Assembly: GCF_020829685.1 (NCBI RefSeq)
Contig: NZ_JAIVFR010000347.1
Coordinates: 1 to 6,855, forward strand
Origin: Nostoc sp. CHAB 5715
GTDB taxonomy: Bacteria > Cyanobacteriota > Cyanobacteriia > Cyanobacteriales > Nostocaceae
Direction of reading: 5' to 3'
Length of the DNA: 6,855 nt
The notes under the pieces: generated by a model
Database searches by the model: none
Told to the model about the DNA's origin: nothing
The model's input: only the letters and a program-made list of their open reading frames with translations
In this document: positions 1 through 5,461 of the stretch, in pieces
Position numbering within the stretch: position 1 is the stretch's first letter
Layout of the letters: the number at the start of each line of letters is the position of its first letter
Made by a program: the position numbers and the translations under genes

Positions 1-249
1 ATCCCTAAAAGAGATGCCTATGCCGGACGCGTAGCCAGAAGCGGAGAGAAAATCATTGCCATCGCCCCCAGAGAGCAGATTATTGCCTAATGAAGAGTCA
101 ACATTCAAGTTATCGTCACCAGCACCATTGAGGGTGTCATTGCCACCATTCCCAAAAAGCAAGTCATTACCAAGACCTCCATTAAGGCTATCGTTATTGC
201 TACCCCCATTGAGGGTATCATCGGCGTTAGTTCCTTGTAAGATTGCCAT
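1..249 (-). CDS. RTX calcium-binding protein, N-terminal part (cut by window edge)
   Basis: The frame is open from the ATG at 249 down to base 1, giving 83 residues with no stop, so the gene continues outside the window. The start is supported by an AGGAG box at 258-262, eight bases upstream. After [13 protein letters not shown] comes a series of Gly-Gly-x-Gly-Asn-Asp-x-Leu units (about residues 10-66, for example [10 protein letters not shown]), the calcium-binding beta-roll nonapeptide of RTX proteins. Such proteins are normally exported unfolded by type I (ABC/HlyD/TolC) secretion through a C-terminal signal and fold on calcium outside the cell; no N-terminal signal peptide is seen. Residues about 69-79 ([11 protein letters not shown]) break the repeat and coincide with DNA resembling a small dispersed repeat. 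It shares its MAIL start with the complete RTX gene just upstream in reading order, so the two may be paralogues. The specific function cannot be told. Confidence 0.85.
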   Translation of the reverse strand, partial: MAILQGTNADDTLNGGSNNDSLNGGLGNDLLFGNGGNDTLNGAGDDNLNVDSSLGNNLLSGGDGNDFLSASGYASGIGISFRD

Positions 250-257
250 ATTTTTGT

Positions 258-262
258 CTCCT
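258..262 (-). promoter_or_regulatory. Ribosome binding site of the partial RTX gene
   Basis: AGGAG on the minus strand, eight bases before the ATG at 249. It fixes the start of a frame that has no stop in the window. Confidence 0.7.
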
Positions 263-293
263 AAAGTTGTAAACTTTACTATTATCTGCGTTG

Positions 294-329
294 CTGCTTA
301 AATATTATTTATATTCTTGGTTTAAGCAG
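294..329 (-). promoter_or_regulatory. Inverted repeat in the leader of the partial RTX gene
   Basis: CTGCTTAAA at 294-302 and TTTAAGCAG at 321-329 form a perfect 9-bp inverted repeat around an 18-base AT-rich loop. It lies 45 bases upstream of the start codon, between the two RTX genes. It could be a leader hairpin, a weak terminator or an operator. There is no clean T run, so a terminator is not favoured. Confidence 0.35.
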
Positions 330-330
330 G

Positions 331-338
331 GCGATCGC
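331..338. repeat. HIP1 octamer
   Basis: GCGATCGC, the highly iterated palindrome of cyanobacterial genomes. It is intergenic here, beside the inverted repeat at 294-329. Confidence 0.85.
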
Positions 339-405
339 ATCTATACTACTCTTTACCACAAACAAGGTATTGTTAATTTCATGTTCTATTGATGATGAGC
401 CATAC

Positions 406-1455
406 CTATGTAGTCAGGTCAACGTTTGCTACAATTGCAATTAGCTCATTACCAGCAGGAAGTTTGGCGAAAATCAAAGTATCAAGCTGAGTTATCTGAG
501 ATTTAGTTTCAAGTTGATAAGTCACAGCTGGACTAAGTTGCAACTGATCAATACCTTTCTCAAAGCCCAAAATAAGAGCATAGTCCCTGTCACCAGCAGC
601 TGTATAAAAAGCGCCTTTCGCATCCCCAAGCACAAAGAAATCTTTCACGCCATCGCCAGAAACGTCTGTGACGATGCCGTTTCTGTCAACCGCACCGCCA
701 CCTATTAATTGATCTCTCTCAAATAATTCTACGGTAGCATCACCACCTGATCCTGCACCAGCGCCAAATCCATTGAGAGTGTCACTACCAGCACCCCCTA
801 CGAGAAAGTCCTCAAAAAATCCTTCAGGAGCATCAGGAGAGCCGCTAAGGCTTCCAGTTAGACTATCATTACCATCGCCCCCAAATATTACATCACTACC
901 CTGACCTCCATCGAGGGTGTCATTGCCAGCATCCCCAAAAAGAAAGTCATCCCCTGCACTTCCGGAGAGATTATCATTTCCGAGTCCCCCATTCAGGGTG
1001 TCATTACCGAGACTTCCAAGGAGGGTATCATCGCCGCTATCCCCATTCAGCAAGTCATCACCAAGACTTCCACTCAGCTGATCATCACCGCTACCCCCAT
1101 TCAGGGTATCGTTACCAAGGTTGCCAGACAAGTTGTCATTCCCATCTCCCCCATTCAGTAGGGAATTACCACTGATACCTGTAAATATCTTGTCATTACC
1201 GCCTCCCCCAGTCAAAGTATCGTTACCACCAAGACCAAAAATCGTGTAACTCTTAGTATTAGTGTTTCCTCCTGGGACATTTAATAGATCGTTGCCGCTA
1301 GTTCCTTGTAATAAACTACTCCTACCTCCAGATGTACCGTTATTACCGTCTCTCCCGGTCAAGATATCGTTCCTACGACTAAAAAGATTCGCGATCTCAT
1401 CAGCATTATTATTGTCTCCTATATTGTTGCTGTCATTTATTTCTAGAATTGCCAT
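406..1455 (-). CDS. RTX (hemolysin-type calcium-binding) protein, complete
   Basis: This is a 349-residue acidic, Gly/Asn/Asp-rich protein. Residues 1-45 are a low-complexity head ([10 protein letters not shown]). Residues about 50-228 hold the RTX beta-roll array, with many clear GGxGNDxLxG units such as [11 protein letters not shown] and [12 protein letters not shown]. Residues about 245-349 are a non-repeat C-terminal domain with [23 protein letters not shown] and [14 protein letters not shown], the layout seen at the end of many cyanobacterial RTX proteins and the place where a type I secretion signal is expected. There is no N-terminal signal peptide, membrane segment or cysteine. The ATG at 1455 has GAGGT at 1464-1468. 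A MITE-like element ends about 60 bases upstream of the start, so its present promoter may lie in or beyond that element. Family assignment is strong. No catalytic domain is visible, so the biological role is unknown; a calcium-binding exoprotein or surface protein is likely. Confidence 0.92.
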   Translation of the reverse strand: MAILEINDSNNIGDNNNADEIANLFSRRNDILTGRDGNNGTSGGRSSLLQGTSGNDLLNVPGGNTNTKSYTIFGLGGNDTLTGGGGNDKIFTGISGNSLLNGGDGNDNLSGNLGNDTLNGGSGDDQLSGSLGDDLLNGDSGDDTLLGSLGNDTLNGGLGNDNLSGSAGDDFLFGDAGNDTLDGGQGSDVIFGGDGNDSLTGSLSGSPDAPEGFFEDFLVGGAGSDTLNGFGAGAGSGGDATVELFERDQLIGGGAVDRNGIVTDVSGDGVKDFFVLGDAKGAFYTAAGDRDYALILGFEKGIDQLQLSPAVTYQLETKSQITQLDTLIFAKLPAGNELIAIVANVDLTT

Positions 1456-1515
1456 ATTTTTTTACCTCGCAAATTCTTGGTTGAAGTTGCCAATGTGTAG
1501 TGGGTAATCATCCTA

Positions 1516-1757
1516 AGAGGATGTTTTGAAAGTATTTTGCTGTGATTTTAGACACTTCTCGATCCCCCTAACCCATGCCAGTCGGTCAAAATAATTCGTA
1601 ATTTATAATGACGCTCGTTCCTCGCTACCGCTACGCTAACGTAATTCGTAATTATTACCCCACGACTGAAGTCGCTTGCTCGTCCCCTTTAAAAAGGGGG
1701 ATTTAGGAGGATCTAAAACGTGTTGATAGCAACAATAGGACTTTTAAAACATCCTCT
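1516..1757. mobile_element. MITE-like element A (242 bp)
   Basis: The ends are inverted repeats: the left end at 1513-1533 (CTAAGAGGATGTTTTGAAAG and one more base) pairs with 1740-1760 at 20 of 21 positions. TA stands on both sides (1514-1515 and 1758-1759), as in elements of the IS630/Tc1-mariner type. Inner arms also pair (GATCCCCCTAA near 1561 with TTAGGAGGATC near 1704), so the whole element could fold back. It has no coding capacity. The interior (about 1590-1680) contains smaller motifs typical of Nostoc dispersed repeats, including two copies of TAATTCGTAATT. The ends match those of the element at 3893-4335. The family is inferred from the ends only; no parent transposase is in the window. 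Confidence 0.75.
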
Positions 1758-1761
1758 TAGC

Positions 1762-1811
1762 TATTTTTGAGCGTTAGGTTCATTGCTAAATTATTGTTTT
1801 ACTCAAAAATA
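1762..1811. repeat. AT-rich inverted repeat beside element A
   Basis: TATTTTTGAG at 1762-1771 and CTCAAAAATA at 1802-1811 are perfect 10-bp inverted copies with a 30-base spacer. It directly abuts the right end of element A and may be part of the target region or a weak transcription stop. Confidence 0.35.
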
Positions 1812-1828
1812 TTTGTAAAAACTGCCCT

Positions 1829-1848
1829 AAAAATAGGCTAAATTAGCC
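1829..1848 (-). terminator. Candidate intrinsic terminator after the 144-residue gene
   Basis: Read on the minus strand, GGCTAATTTAGCC (1848-1836) forms a short hairpin (5-bp GGCTA/TAGCC stem, 3-base loop) followed at once by TATTTTT (1835-1829). It starts two bases after the stop codon of the gene at 1851-2285. The stem is short, so strength is uncertain. Confidence 0.5.
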
Positions 1849-1850
1849 CC

Positions 1851-2285
1851 TCACAGGAAACTATCACCTATCAAATTGAAGCCTATAAATCCGAAGTTGC
1901 TTAACAGGTTATTATTTATTCCTATCCCAATCCCATCACCTAAAGATGAATTCAAATCAGTGATGACATTAGCACGCCCAGAAGCAGAAGTTGTTGTTGT
2001 ACCTAGAAATAAACTGCGATTAGTACCTCTGGTAAGTGTATCAGTGCCTAAATTGCTGACGAAAGTACTGTTATCTTGACCTCCTAATAGCAAATCGTTC
2101 GCGTTACCTGCGGTGTAGGAATTCGTAGCTACCACGGTAATCCTATAGGATGTTGCTCCGGGTACGAAAACTTCTTCACTCCTGTTAATGGTTAAACCTG
2201 TAGGGGAAGAAATGCTGACGTTAATGCTGCCGCCGGCACCACTCGGATTGACGTAGGACAGACCTGTCAAAAAAATACTGCTCAT
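1851..2285 (-). CDS. Small RTX-like orphan protein, function unknown
   Basis: This is a 144-residue protein starting at the ATG at 2285, chosen because GAGG lies at 2293-2296; a longer reading to about 2360 would need a TTG inside a heptamer repeat. I do not recognise a family. It is rich in Gly, Ser, Thr and Asn and has no cysteine. Residues 59-69 (AGNANDLLLGG) look like a single RTX half-unit, and 70-95 (NLGTDTLTRG) like degenerate further ones. The head (MSSIFLTGLSYVNPSGAGG) and residues about 20-55 look beta-rich, and the tail is a hydrophobic Gly/Asn stretch (GIGIGINNNLLSNFGFIGF). No signal peptide is evident. It precedes the complete RTX gene on the same strand but is separated from it by a candidate terminator and a MITE. 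It may be a decayed or shortened RTX exoprotein or a small secreted cargo. Confidence 0.6.
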   Translation of the reverse strand: MSSIFLTGLSYVNPSGAGGSINVSISSPTGLTINRSEEVFVPGATSYRITVVATNSYTAGNANDLLLGGQDNSTFVSNLGTDTLTRGTNRSLFLGTTTTSASGRANVITDLNSSLGDGIGIGINNNLLSNFGFIGFNLIGDSFL

Positions 2286-2292
2286 TAGATTT

Positions 2293-2296
2293 CCTC
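2293..2296 (-). promoter_or_regulatory. Ribosome binding site deciding the start at 2285
   Basis: AGAGGAA with core GAGG lies seven bases before the ATG at 2285. It supports the 144-residue reading over the longer TTG-initiated one. Confidence 0.6.
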
Positions 2297-2318
2297 TTGA
2301 TCTTGCTAGATATAATAT

Positions 2319-2338
2319 AATACCGACTAATACCGACT
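2319..2338. repeat. Two tandem copies of AATACCGACT
   Basis: A perfect 10-bp direct repeat about 35-53 bases upstream of the start at 2285, next to an AT-rich TATAATATAA stretch that could hold a -10 box. Its position would suit an operator or a small expansion; no binding protein can be named. Confidence 0.4.
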
Positions 2339-2353
2339 TGACCAGAGAGGAGA

Positions 2354-2381
2354 GGAGCAAGGAGCAGGGAGCAGGGGAGAA
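2354..2381. repeat. Short heptanucleotide repeat (STRR type)
   Basis: Units GGAGCAA, GGAGCAG, GGAGCAG and a decayed GGGAGAA, period 7. Heptamer STRRs are typical of heterocystous cyanobacteria. Confidence 0.6.
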
Positions 2382-2996
2382 GATGGTGTAATTTCCCTAC
2401 CAAGAGGGTTTCAGAGCAAAGAAATTTATTGATGCTTAATGTTAAATATTTATTTCGAGATGCATTACGACAGGAAATAATACGTCCAAGTTTCAGCAGA
2501 CATAAATTTATTTATGGCGTTCTCCCCTAAGCTTTGTGCCCCCTGGCCCCTTTCCTCTTCTTTGACAGATTATGATACTAAAGCTCAAGTATGAGTAGCC
2601 ACAAACTGAAAACGAACGTAATAGTAGAGGTTTGTGCCCTTACGAATCAGGAAGCAAACACCATTAGTAATAGAGCGATAAGCTTGATGGTATGGGTAAT
2701 GCTTACCGCTTGAAGGTAACTAGGGGTATCGTCTCTTATGCTGAAGTTAACGTTGTTTTGTGAGTTTTGTGATATCCCTGGCTTTAGCTGAAATGTCCAG
2801 ATGGTAAGACTTCTAAAAATGTTTTGGTTTACTGAGTATGGTACTTGTTTAGATGCTGAACTTTGGAGGAGCTACCCTAGCATTACTCGACTTGAGAAGA
2901 GCCTTCCTACATTAACAAACAGATATCACCTTGCGTAAAGAGGTAAGTCTTGCAACTGTCTAACTAACTGTGTTAACATTGAATCGAATTTAGAAA

Positions 2997-3034
2997 ATTG
3001 CTGAAAACTATAAACCAAGATAGTTTTCAGCAAT
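2997..3034 (-). terminator. Perfect 14-bp stem-loop, possible terminator
   Basis: ATTGCTGAAAACTA (2997-3010) pairs perfectly with TAGTTTTCAGCAAT (3021-3034) around a 10-base loop. Read on the minus strand the hairpin is followed by a moderately T-rich tail (TTTCTAAATT), about 195 bases downstream of the stop of the second precursor gene. It could end that transcript. A repeat-element remnant or a small RNA end are alternatives. Confidence 0.45.
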
Positions 3035-3049
3035 CTTTGAACATCCAAC

Positions 3050-3129
3050 AGTAGGTTGAGTAGAGTACAAGATAACCCAACAAAACAATTGCTATGGAGT
3101 GTTGGTTTTCTTACTCACTCTAACCTGCT
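3050..3129. repeat. Imperfect long inverted repeat
   Basis: AGTAGGTTGAGTAG near 3050-3063 pairs, with one bulge and a few mismatches, with ACTCTAACCTGCT near 3117-3129. An inner CCAACA/TGTTGG pair is at about 3077-3104. Next to the hairpin at 2997-3034 it makes a structured block between the second precursor gene and the gene-poor stretch. Confidence 0.35.
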
Positions 3130-3187
3130 TTTGTTTTTAGGCTTAAGCTTAACTAATCCAGTTGGATCAATTATTAGGGAACTTTGG

Positions 3188-3232
3188 GCGGAATCTTTGG
3201 CGTTACAAAGTTGTCTTTGTTAGCCACATTAT
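3188..3232 (-). repeat. 45-bp direct repeat, copy at the 3' end of precursor 2
   Basis: Matches 3554-3598 at 42 of 45 positions. That other copy is the 5' leader of the same gene, so this is leader sequence without its promoter. The stop codon of precursor 2 (3229-3231) lies inside this copy. It contains a small perfect hairpin, ACAAAG/CTTTGT at 3205-3220. Confidence 0.85.
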
Positions 3233-3522
3233 ACGGTAGCAGCAATAGCGTTAACGAAAGTCTCAGAGCGATTGTCTTCGACTTGAACACCACCAACAAC
3301 GCTGCTGAAGGTTCTGTTTCCGGTAGCATCAGCGCTAACAACTAATTCAGCAGTGTTTCCTTGGATACCATTCAAGTTAGTGTTAACTACCTTGTTGAAT
3401 CTTTCATCAACAACAGCTGTAACTCTCTTGTCTGCTGTGAAGATGTTGGCGATGTTAGTACCACGACCACCGAGAATTTCTTCAGAGGTATTTTCCAAGT
3501 AGTTTAGATCAGAAATAATCAT
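3229..3522 (-). CDS. Double-glycine leader peptide precursor 2
   Basis: This is a 97-residue protein starting at ATG 3522, with AGGAG at 3531-3535. Residues 1-19 (MIISDLNYLENTSEEILGG) have the form of a double-glycine leader, with acidic and hydrophobic residues before Gly18-Gly19, which is where C39 peptidase ABC transporters cut. The predicted core is 78 residues starting RGTNIANIF. It is hydrophilic and beta-prone, lacks cysteine, and carries AELVVSADATG (about 58-68) and NRSETFVNAI (about 83-92), both shared with the paralogue at 4689-5024. No RiPP-modifying enzyme is visible. Secretion by the HlyD/isomerase-associated transporter encoded upstream is inferred from leader and context; the bioactivity (bacteriocin-like, signalling or matrix peptide) is unknown. 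Compared with its paralogue it lacks the last roughly 14 residues, because its stop codon is provided by a 45-bp repeat. Confidence 0.8.
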   Translation of the reverse strand: MIISDLNYLENTSEEILGGRGTNIANIFTADKRVTAVVDERFNKVVNTNLNGIQGNTAELVVSADATGNRTFSSVVGGVQVEDNRSETFVNAIAATV

Positions 3523-3553
3523 TTGAGTTTCTCCTGAAAGTTGTAAATTATTT

Positions 3554-3598
3554 GCGGAATCTTTGGCGTTACAAACTTGTTTTTGTCAGCCACATTAT
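3554..3598 (-). repeat. 45-bp direct repeat, copy in the 5' leader of precursor 2
   Basis: Lies between the predicted promoter (3600-3627) and the ribosome binding site, so it should be transcribed as leader RNA. A more diverged relative, sharing TTTGGCGT and AGCCAC, is in the leader of precursor 1 at about 5060-5099. Confidence 0.85.
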
Positions 3599-3599
3599 T

Positions 3600-3627
3600 A
3601 CTATAATTCATTTCTCAGGAAAGTCAA
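3600..3627 (-). promoter_or_regulatory. Sigma-70-type promoter of precursor 2
   Basis: Minus-strand TTGACT (3627-3622), a 16-base spacer and TATAGT (3605-3600). The same boxes and spacing occur before precursor 1 (5100-5127). It predicts a leader of about 70 bases. Confidence 0.6.
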
Positions 3628-3892
3628 TACTTTTTTCAAAAAACTCTTATTAAAAAAACTAATATACTTTCTGCTTAAAAGGATTATATAGAAGCATTAT
3701 TTAAAAGTAAAAACAAGCATACTAAAATTAAACAGTAATTAGATTTTTTACTGCCCATCAAGAGTTTTAGCGATTTAATTTAAGTTTCTAATCGCGCTAA
3801 AATAGCATTTTGCAGATGTATTTACAAAATAGACAAAACGAAAAAATATTAAATTTTTAAGCAAACAATAGCAGCATCAGCAACATTTTCTA
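3628..3892 (-). repeat. Upstream region of precursor 2, duplicated copy (first half)
   Basis: AT-rich, without a gene. It is collinear with about 5128-5390 at a constant offset near 1500 bases. Shared landmarks include AGATGTATTTACAAAA (3814 and 5313) and AAGCAAACAATA (3859 and 5361). It ends in TA at 3891-3892, where the element at 3893-4335 begins. Confidence 0.7.
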
Positions 3893-4335
3893 AGAGGTTG
3901 TTTGAAAAGTCGTTGGCTGTATCTTTGCACTTATTGATCCTCCCTAACCCCCCGATAAATTGGGGGGAACCAAAATCAAAGTCCCCCAATTTATCACGGA
4001 GCCAGTGCAGTGAGGCAGCCCCCGTCTTGGCGGTTCCCGTCGTTAACGCAGCGTAAAGCCTTCTCTTCTCCTTCTCCTATCAAAGACGCTGCACGAACAA
4101 AGACGCACTCGCACTCAAGACGCTGCGCGAACGGCATAGCAACGCTATGAGCGAGTCTTCTCCCTTGGCGTTAGCCTCTCCCTTTGGGAGAAGGGGAGAC
4201 GCTTTAGCGCAACAAGCCTCTGGGGGACTGCCGAACCCGAAGTATCTTGGGGGTTTCCCCCATGAGCAACTGGCGTGGATTTAGGGGGATCTAGAACGTT
4301 TCGCTACTGAAAAGAGGACTTTTCAAACATCCTCT
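3893..4335. mobile_element. MITE-like element B (443 bp)
   Basis: The ends AGAGGTTGTTTGAAAAGT (3893-3910) and ACTTTTCAAACATCCTCT (4318-4335) are inverted copies at 17 of 18 positions. They match the ends of element A, as does the sub-terminal right block GGATTTAG...GGATCTA. Left flank is TA, right flank is AA, so the target duplication is no longer exact. Boundaries are confirmed independently: removing 3893-4335 makes the flanks collinear with the uninterrupted copy near 5390. No coding sequence. The interior carries several nested palindromic small repeats, which explains why it is longer than element A. Confidence 0.8.
3954..3995. repeat. 13-bp inverted repeat inside element B
   Basis: GATAAATTGGGGG (3954-3966) and CCCCCAATTTATC (3983-3995) pair perfectly with a 16-base loop. 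Further short palindromes follow (CATAGC/GCTATG at 4135-4149, TCTCCC/GGGAGA at 4177-4191), typical of nested small dispersed repeats. Confidence 0.7.
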
Positions 4336-4407
4336 AACTCTAGAAAAATCTACCTTATATTCAGAGAAGATAGTTAGCTAAAAAAACTTTTGGAATTTAA
4401 TACCTAT

Positions 4408-4467
4408 TTAGTTTTGGTAAATAATATATCTAGTAATTATTCGTGCGATCGCAAATTTGCGTCTGAG
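4408..4467 (-). pseudogene. Relic of the 3' end of the isomerase gene
   Basis: Collinear with 5462-5519, the last codons of the SurA-like gene. Shared blocks, in the same order, are CTCAGA, the HIP1 octamer TGCGATCGCA, ACTAGATAT/GCTAGATAT and CAAAACTAAATAGGT, which contains the stop codon. A one-base length difference puts TAGAT and the stop in different frames, so it cannot encode the same tail. Homology may continue weakly towards 4500. It lies upstream of precursor 2 in the same relation as the real gene does to precursor 1, marking a segmental duplication. Confidence 0.75.
4445..4452. repeat. HIP1 octamer in the isomerase relic
   Basis: GCGATCGC, positionally equivalent to the one at 5500-5507 in the intact gene. 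Confidence 0.8.
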
Positions 4468-4688
4468 CCAGGGCAAACGCATCCAAATTACTATTGATCA
4501 GAACCAAGGTTAAAATCCAATAACTTCTTTTACCGAAAAAGGGATAGAAAAGCCTTAACAGGGAACACAAAATAATTTTTAAACTTTAGCTGTGAGTCTG
4601 AAGCTCACTCAAAAAAAGATGTTTTTCGAGACGCGTAGCGTAAGAATTGCGGTATCCAAGTTTTCAATCCCACATTTAAAAACGTGGG
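4468..4688. other. Spacer after precursor 1, no gene
   Basis: No open frame of note. It contains a small dispersed repeat motif, GACGCGTAGC at 4630-4639, that recurs at 26-35 inside the partial RTX gene. At 4669-4688, just after the stop of precursor 1, CCCAC/GTGGG could form a 5-bp hairpin with a 10-base loop. It lacks a T tail, so it is at best a weak terminator. Confidence 0.4.
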
Positions 4689-5024
4689 TTAGTGGGCCCT
4701 TGCTACCTGTTGGTTGTTAGGAGTTCCATTCTGAATAGTAGCAGAAATAGCGTTAACGAAAGTTTCAGAGCGATTGTTTTCGGTTTGCACACCACCAATG
4801 ACGCTGGTGAAGGTATTGTCGCCAGTAGCATCAGCGCTAACAACTAATTCGGCAACATTTCCTGTTAAACCACCCAAGTTAGTGGTAATTGTCTTGGTGA
4901 AGGTTTCATCAACATTAGCTGTAACTGTCTTGTTTGTAACAAACAAGTTGTCGATGCTAGTACCACGACCACCGAAAATTTCTTCAAAGGAATTTTCCAA
5001 GTAGTTTATATCAGAAATAATCAT
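4689..5024 (-). CDS. Double-glycine leader peptide precursor 1
   Basis: This is a 111-residue protein starting at ATG 5024. AGGAG at 5033-5037 is eight bases upstream; the longer GTG start at 5093 is rejected because it would lie at the promoter. Residues 1-19 (MIISDINYLENSFEEIFGG) form a Gly-Gly leader that differs from precursor 2 at only four positions. The predicted core is 92 residues from RGTSIDNLF. It has no cysteine, and it shares AELVVSADATG and NRSETFVNAI with the paralogue. A C-terminal tail (QNGTPNNQQVARAH) is absent from precursor 2. It is the first cargo gene after the isomerase but has its own promoter. Processing and export by a C39-type ABC transporter working with the HlyD protein are inferred from the leader and context. 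The biological activity is unknown; a bacteriocin-like label would be a guess. Confidence 0.82.
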   Translation of the reverse strand: MIISDINYLENSFEEIFGGRGTSIDNLFVTNKTVTANVDETFTKTITTNLGGLTGNVAELVVSADATGDNTFTSVIGGVQTENNRSETFVNAISATIQNGTPNNQQVARAH

Positions 5025-5032
5025 TTTAGTTT

Positions 5033-5037
5033 CTCCT
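5033..5037 (-). promoter_or_regulatory. Ribosome binding site deciding the start of precursor 1
   Basis: AGGAG eight bases before ATG 5024, in the same setting (CAGGAGAAACT) as the site of precursor 2. It fixes the start at the leader methionine. Confidence 0.7.
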
Positions 5038-5099
5038 GATAATTGAAACTCTTTTGAGTGTTTTTGGCGTAAGCCACTTATTTTTTTCGACACACAATT

Positions 5100-5127
5100 A
5101 CTATACTTTATTTCTAGAAAAAGTCAA
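5100..5127 (-). promoter_or_regulatory. Sigma-70-type promoter of precursor 1
   Basis: Minus-strand TTGACT (5127-5122), a 16-base spacer and TATAGT (5105-5100). It is identical in boxes and spacing to the promoter of precursor 2, while the surrounding sequence has diverged, which suggests selection to keep it. Confidence 0.62.
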
Positions 5128-5461
5128 TGTTTTTGAATAATAAAAGTCATTAAAATAATTAATCCATTACACGACAAATCATCAAAAATAGGATTAATTA
5201 AACTAATCAAAAATAGCTAAAAAATTTAAGCATTGATTAAAATTATTCCTGCCTAACAAGCTTTATAGGTATTGAAGTTATTTTGTATAGGTAGAAAAAT
5301 ATCTCTATCTATAGATGTATTTACAAAAAATTAAAAATAGAAATTTTATATCAAACTTTTAAGCAAACAATACATTACTAACATTTGTATAAGCTATAGA
5401 CATCTACCCTAAGTCAGAGAATATATTTAGCTACAAAAACATTTGCAATTTCATCACCTAT
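5128..5461 (-). repeat. Upstream region of precursor 1, duplicated copy without insertion
   Basis: AT-rich and gene-free. It aligns in order with 3628-3892 and then with 4336-4407, skipping element B exactly. It represents the un-inserted form of the duplicated region and runs back to the stop codon of the isomerase gene. Confidence 0.7.

Larger units (their letters stand above)
2382..3187. other. Long stretch without a convincing gene
   Basis: About 800 bases with no frame that has both a usable start and length. On the minus strand two overlapping open stretches in different frames (about 2870-2710 and 2719-2585) give protein-like text, for example NGVCFLIRKG followed by YYYVRF. The second has no start codon and joining them needs a frameshift, so at most this is a decayed gene that I cannot identify. 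A TC-rich patch at about 2530-2570 resembles simple repeats. Two inverted repeats lie at its right end and are listed separately. Confidence 0.4.

Noticed and set aside
1262..1507. Plus-strand open frame opposite the RTX gene start
   Set aside because: It is the antisense image of the biased RTX codons and upstream region. The same holds for plus-strand frames at 56-301, 514-708, 1876-2079, 4774-5004 and 6594-6830; none has protein-like composition of its own.
2286..2403. TTG extension of the 144-residue protein and a second overlapping frame (2221-2403)
   Set aside because: The extension runs into a heptamer repeat without a ribosome binding site, while ATG 2285 has one. The overlapping frame has no family features.
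2591..2713. 40-residue plus-strand frame with ATG
   Set aside because: No ribosome binding site and no recognisable features, and it would be the only plus-strand gene in the window.
3893..4335. Insertion sequence with a transposase
   Set aside because: No frame of useful length exists inside; only the ends are transposon-like, so it is called a MITE.
4592..4608. GTGAG/CTCAC hairpin as a terminator
   Set aside because: The stem is only 5 bp. On the minus strand, where the genes are, the T run comes before the hairpin and not after it.
4660..4671. GTTTTCAATCCC, resembling the end of a CRISPR repeat
   Set aside because: It occurs once only, with no repeat-spacer pattern nearby.
5025..5093. 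Longer GTG-started version of precursor 1
   Set aside because: It would begin a few bases from the -10 box, lacks a ribosome binding site, and the paralogue starts at the MIISD methionine.
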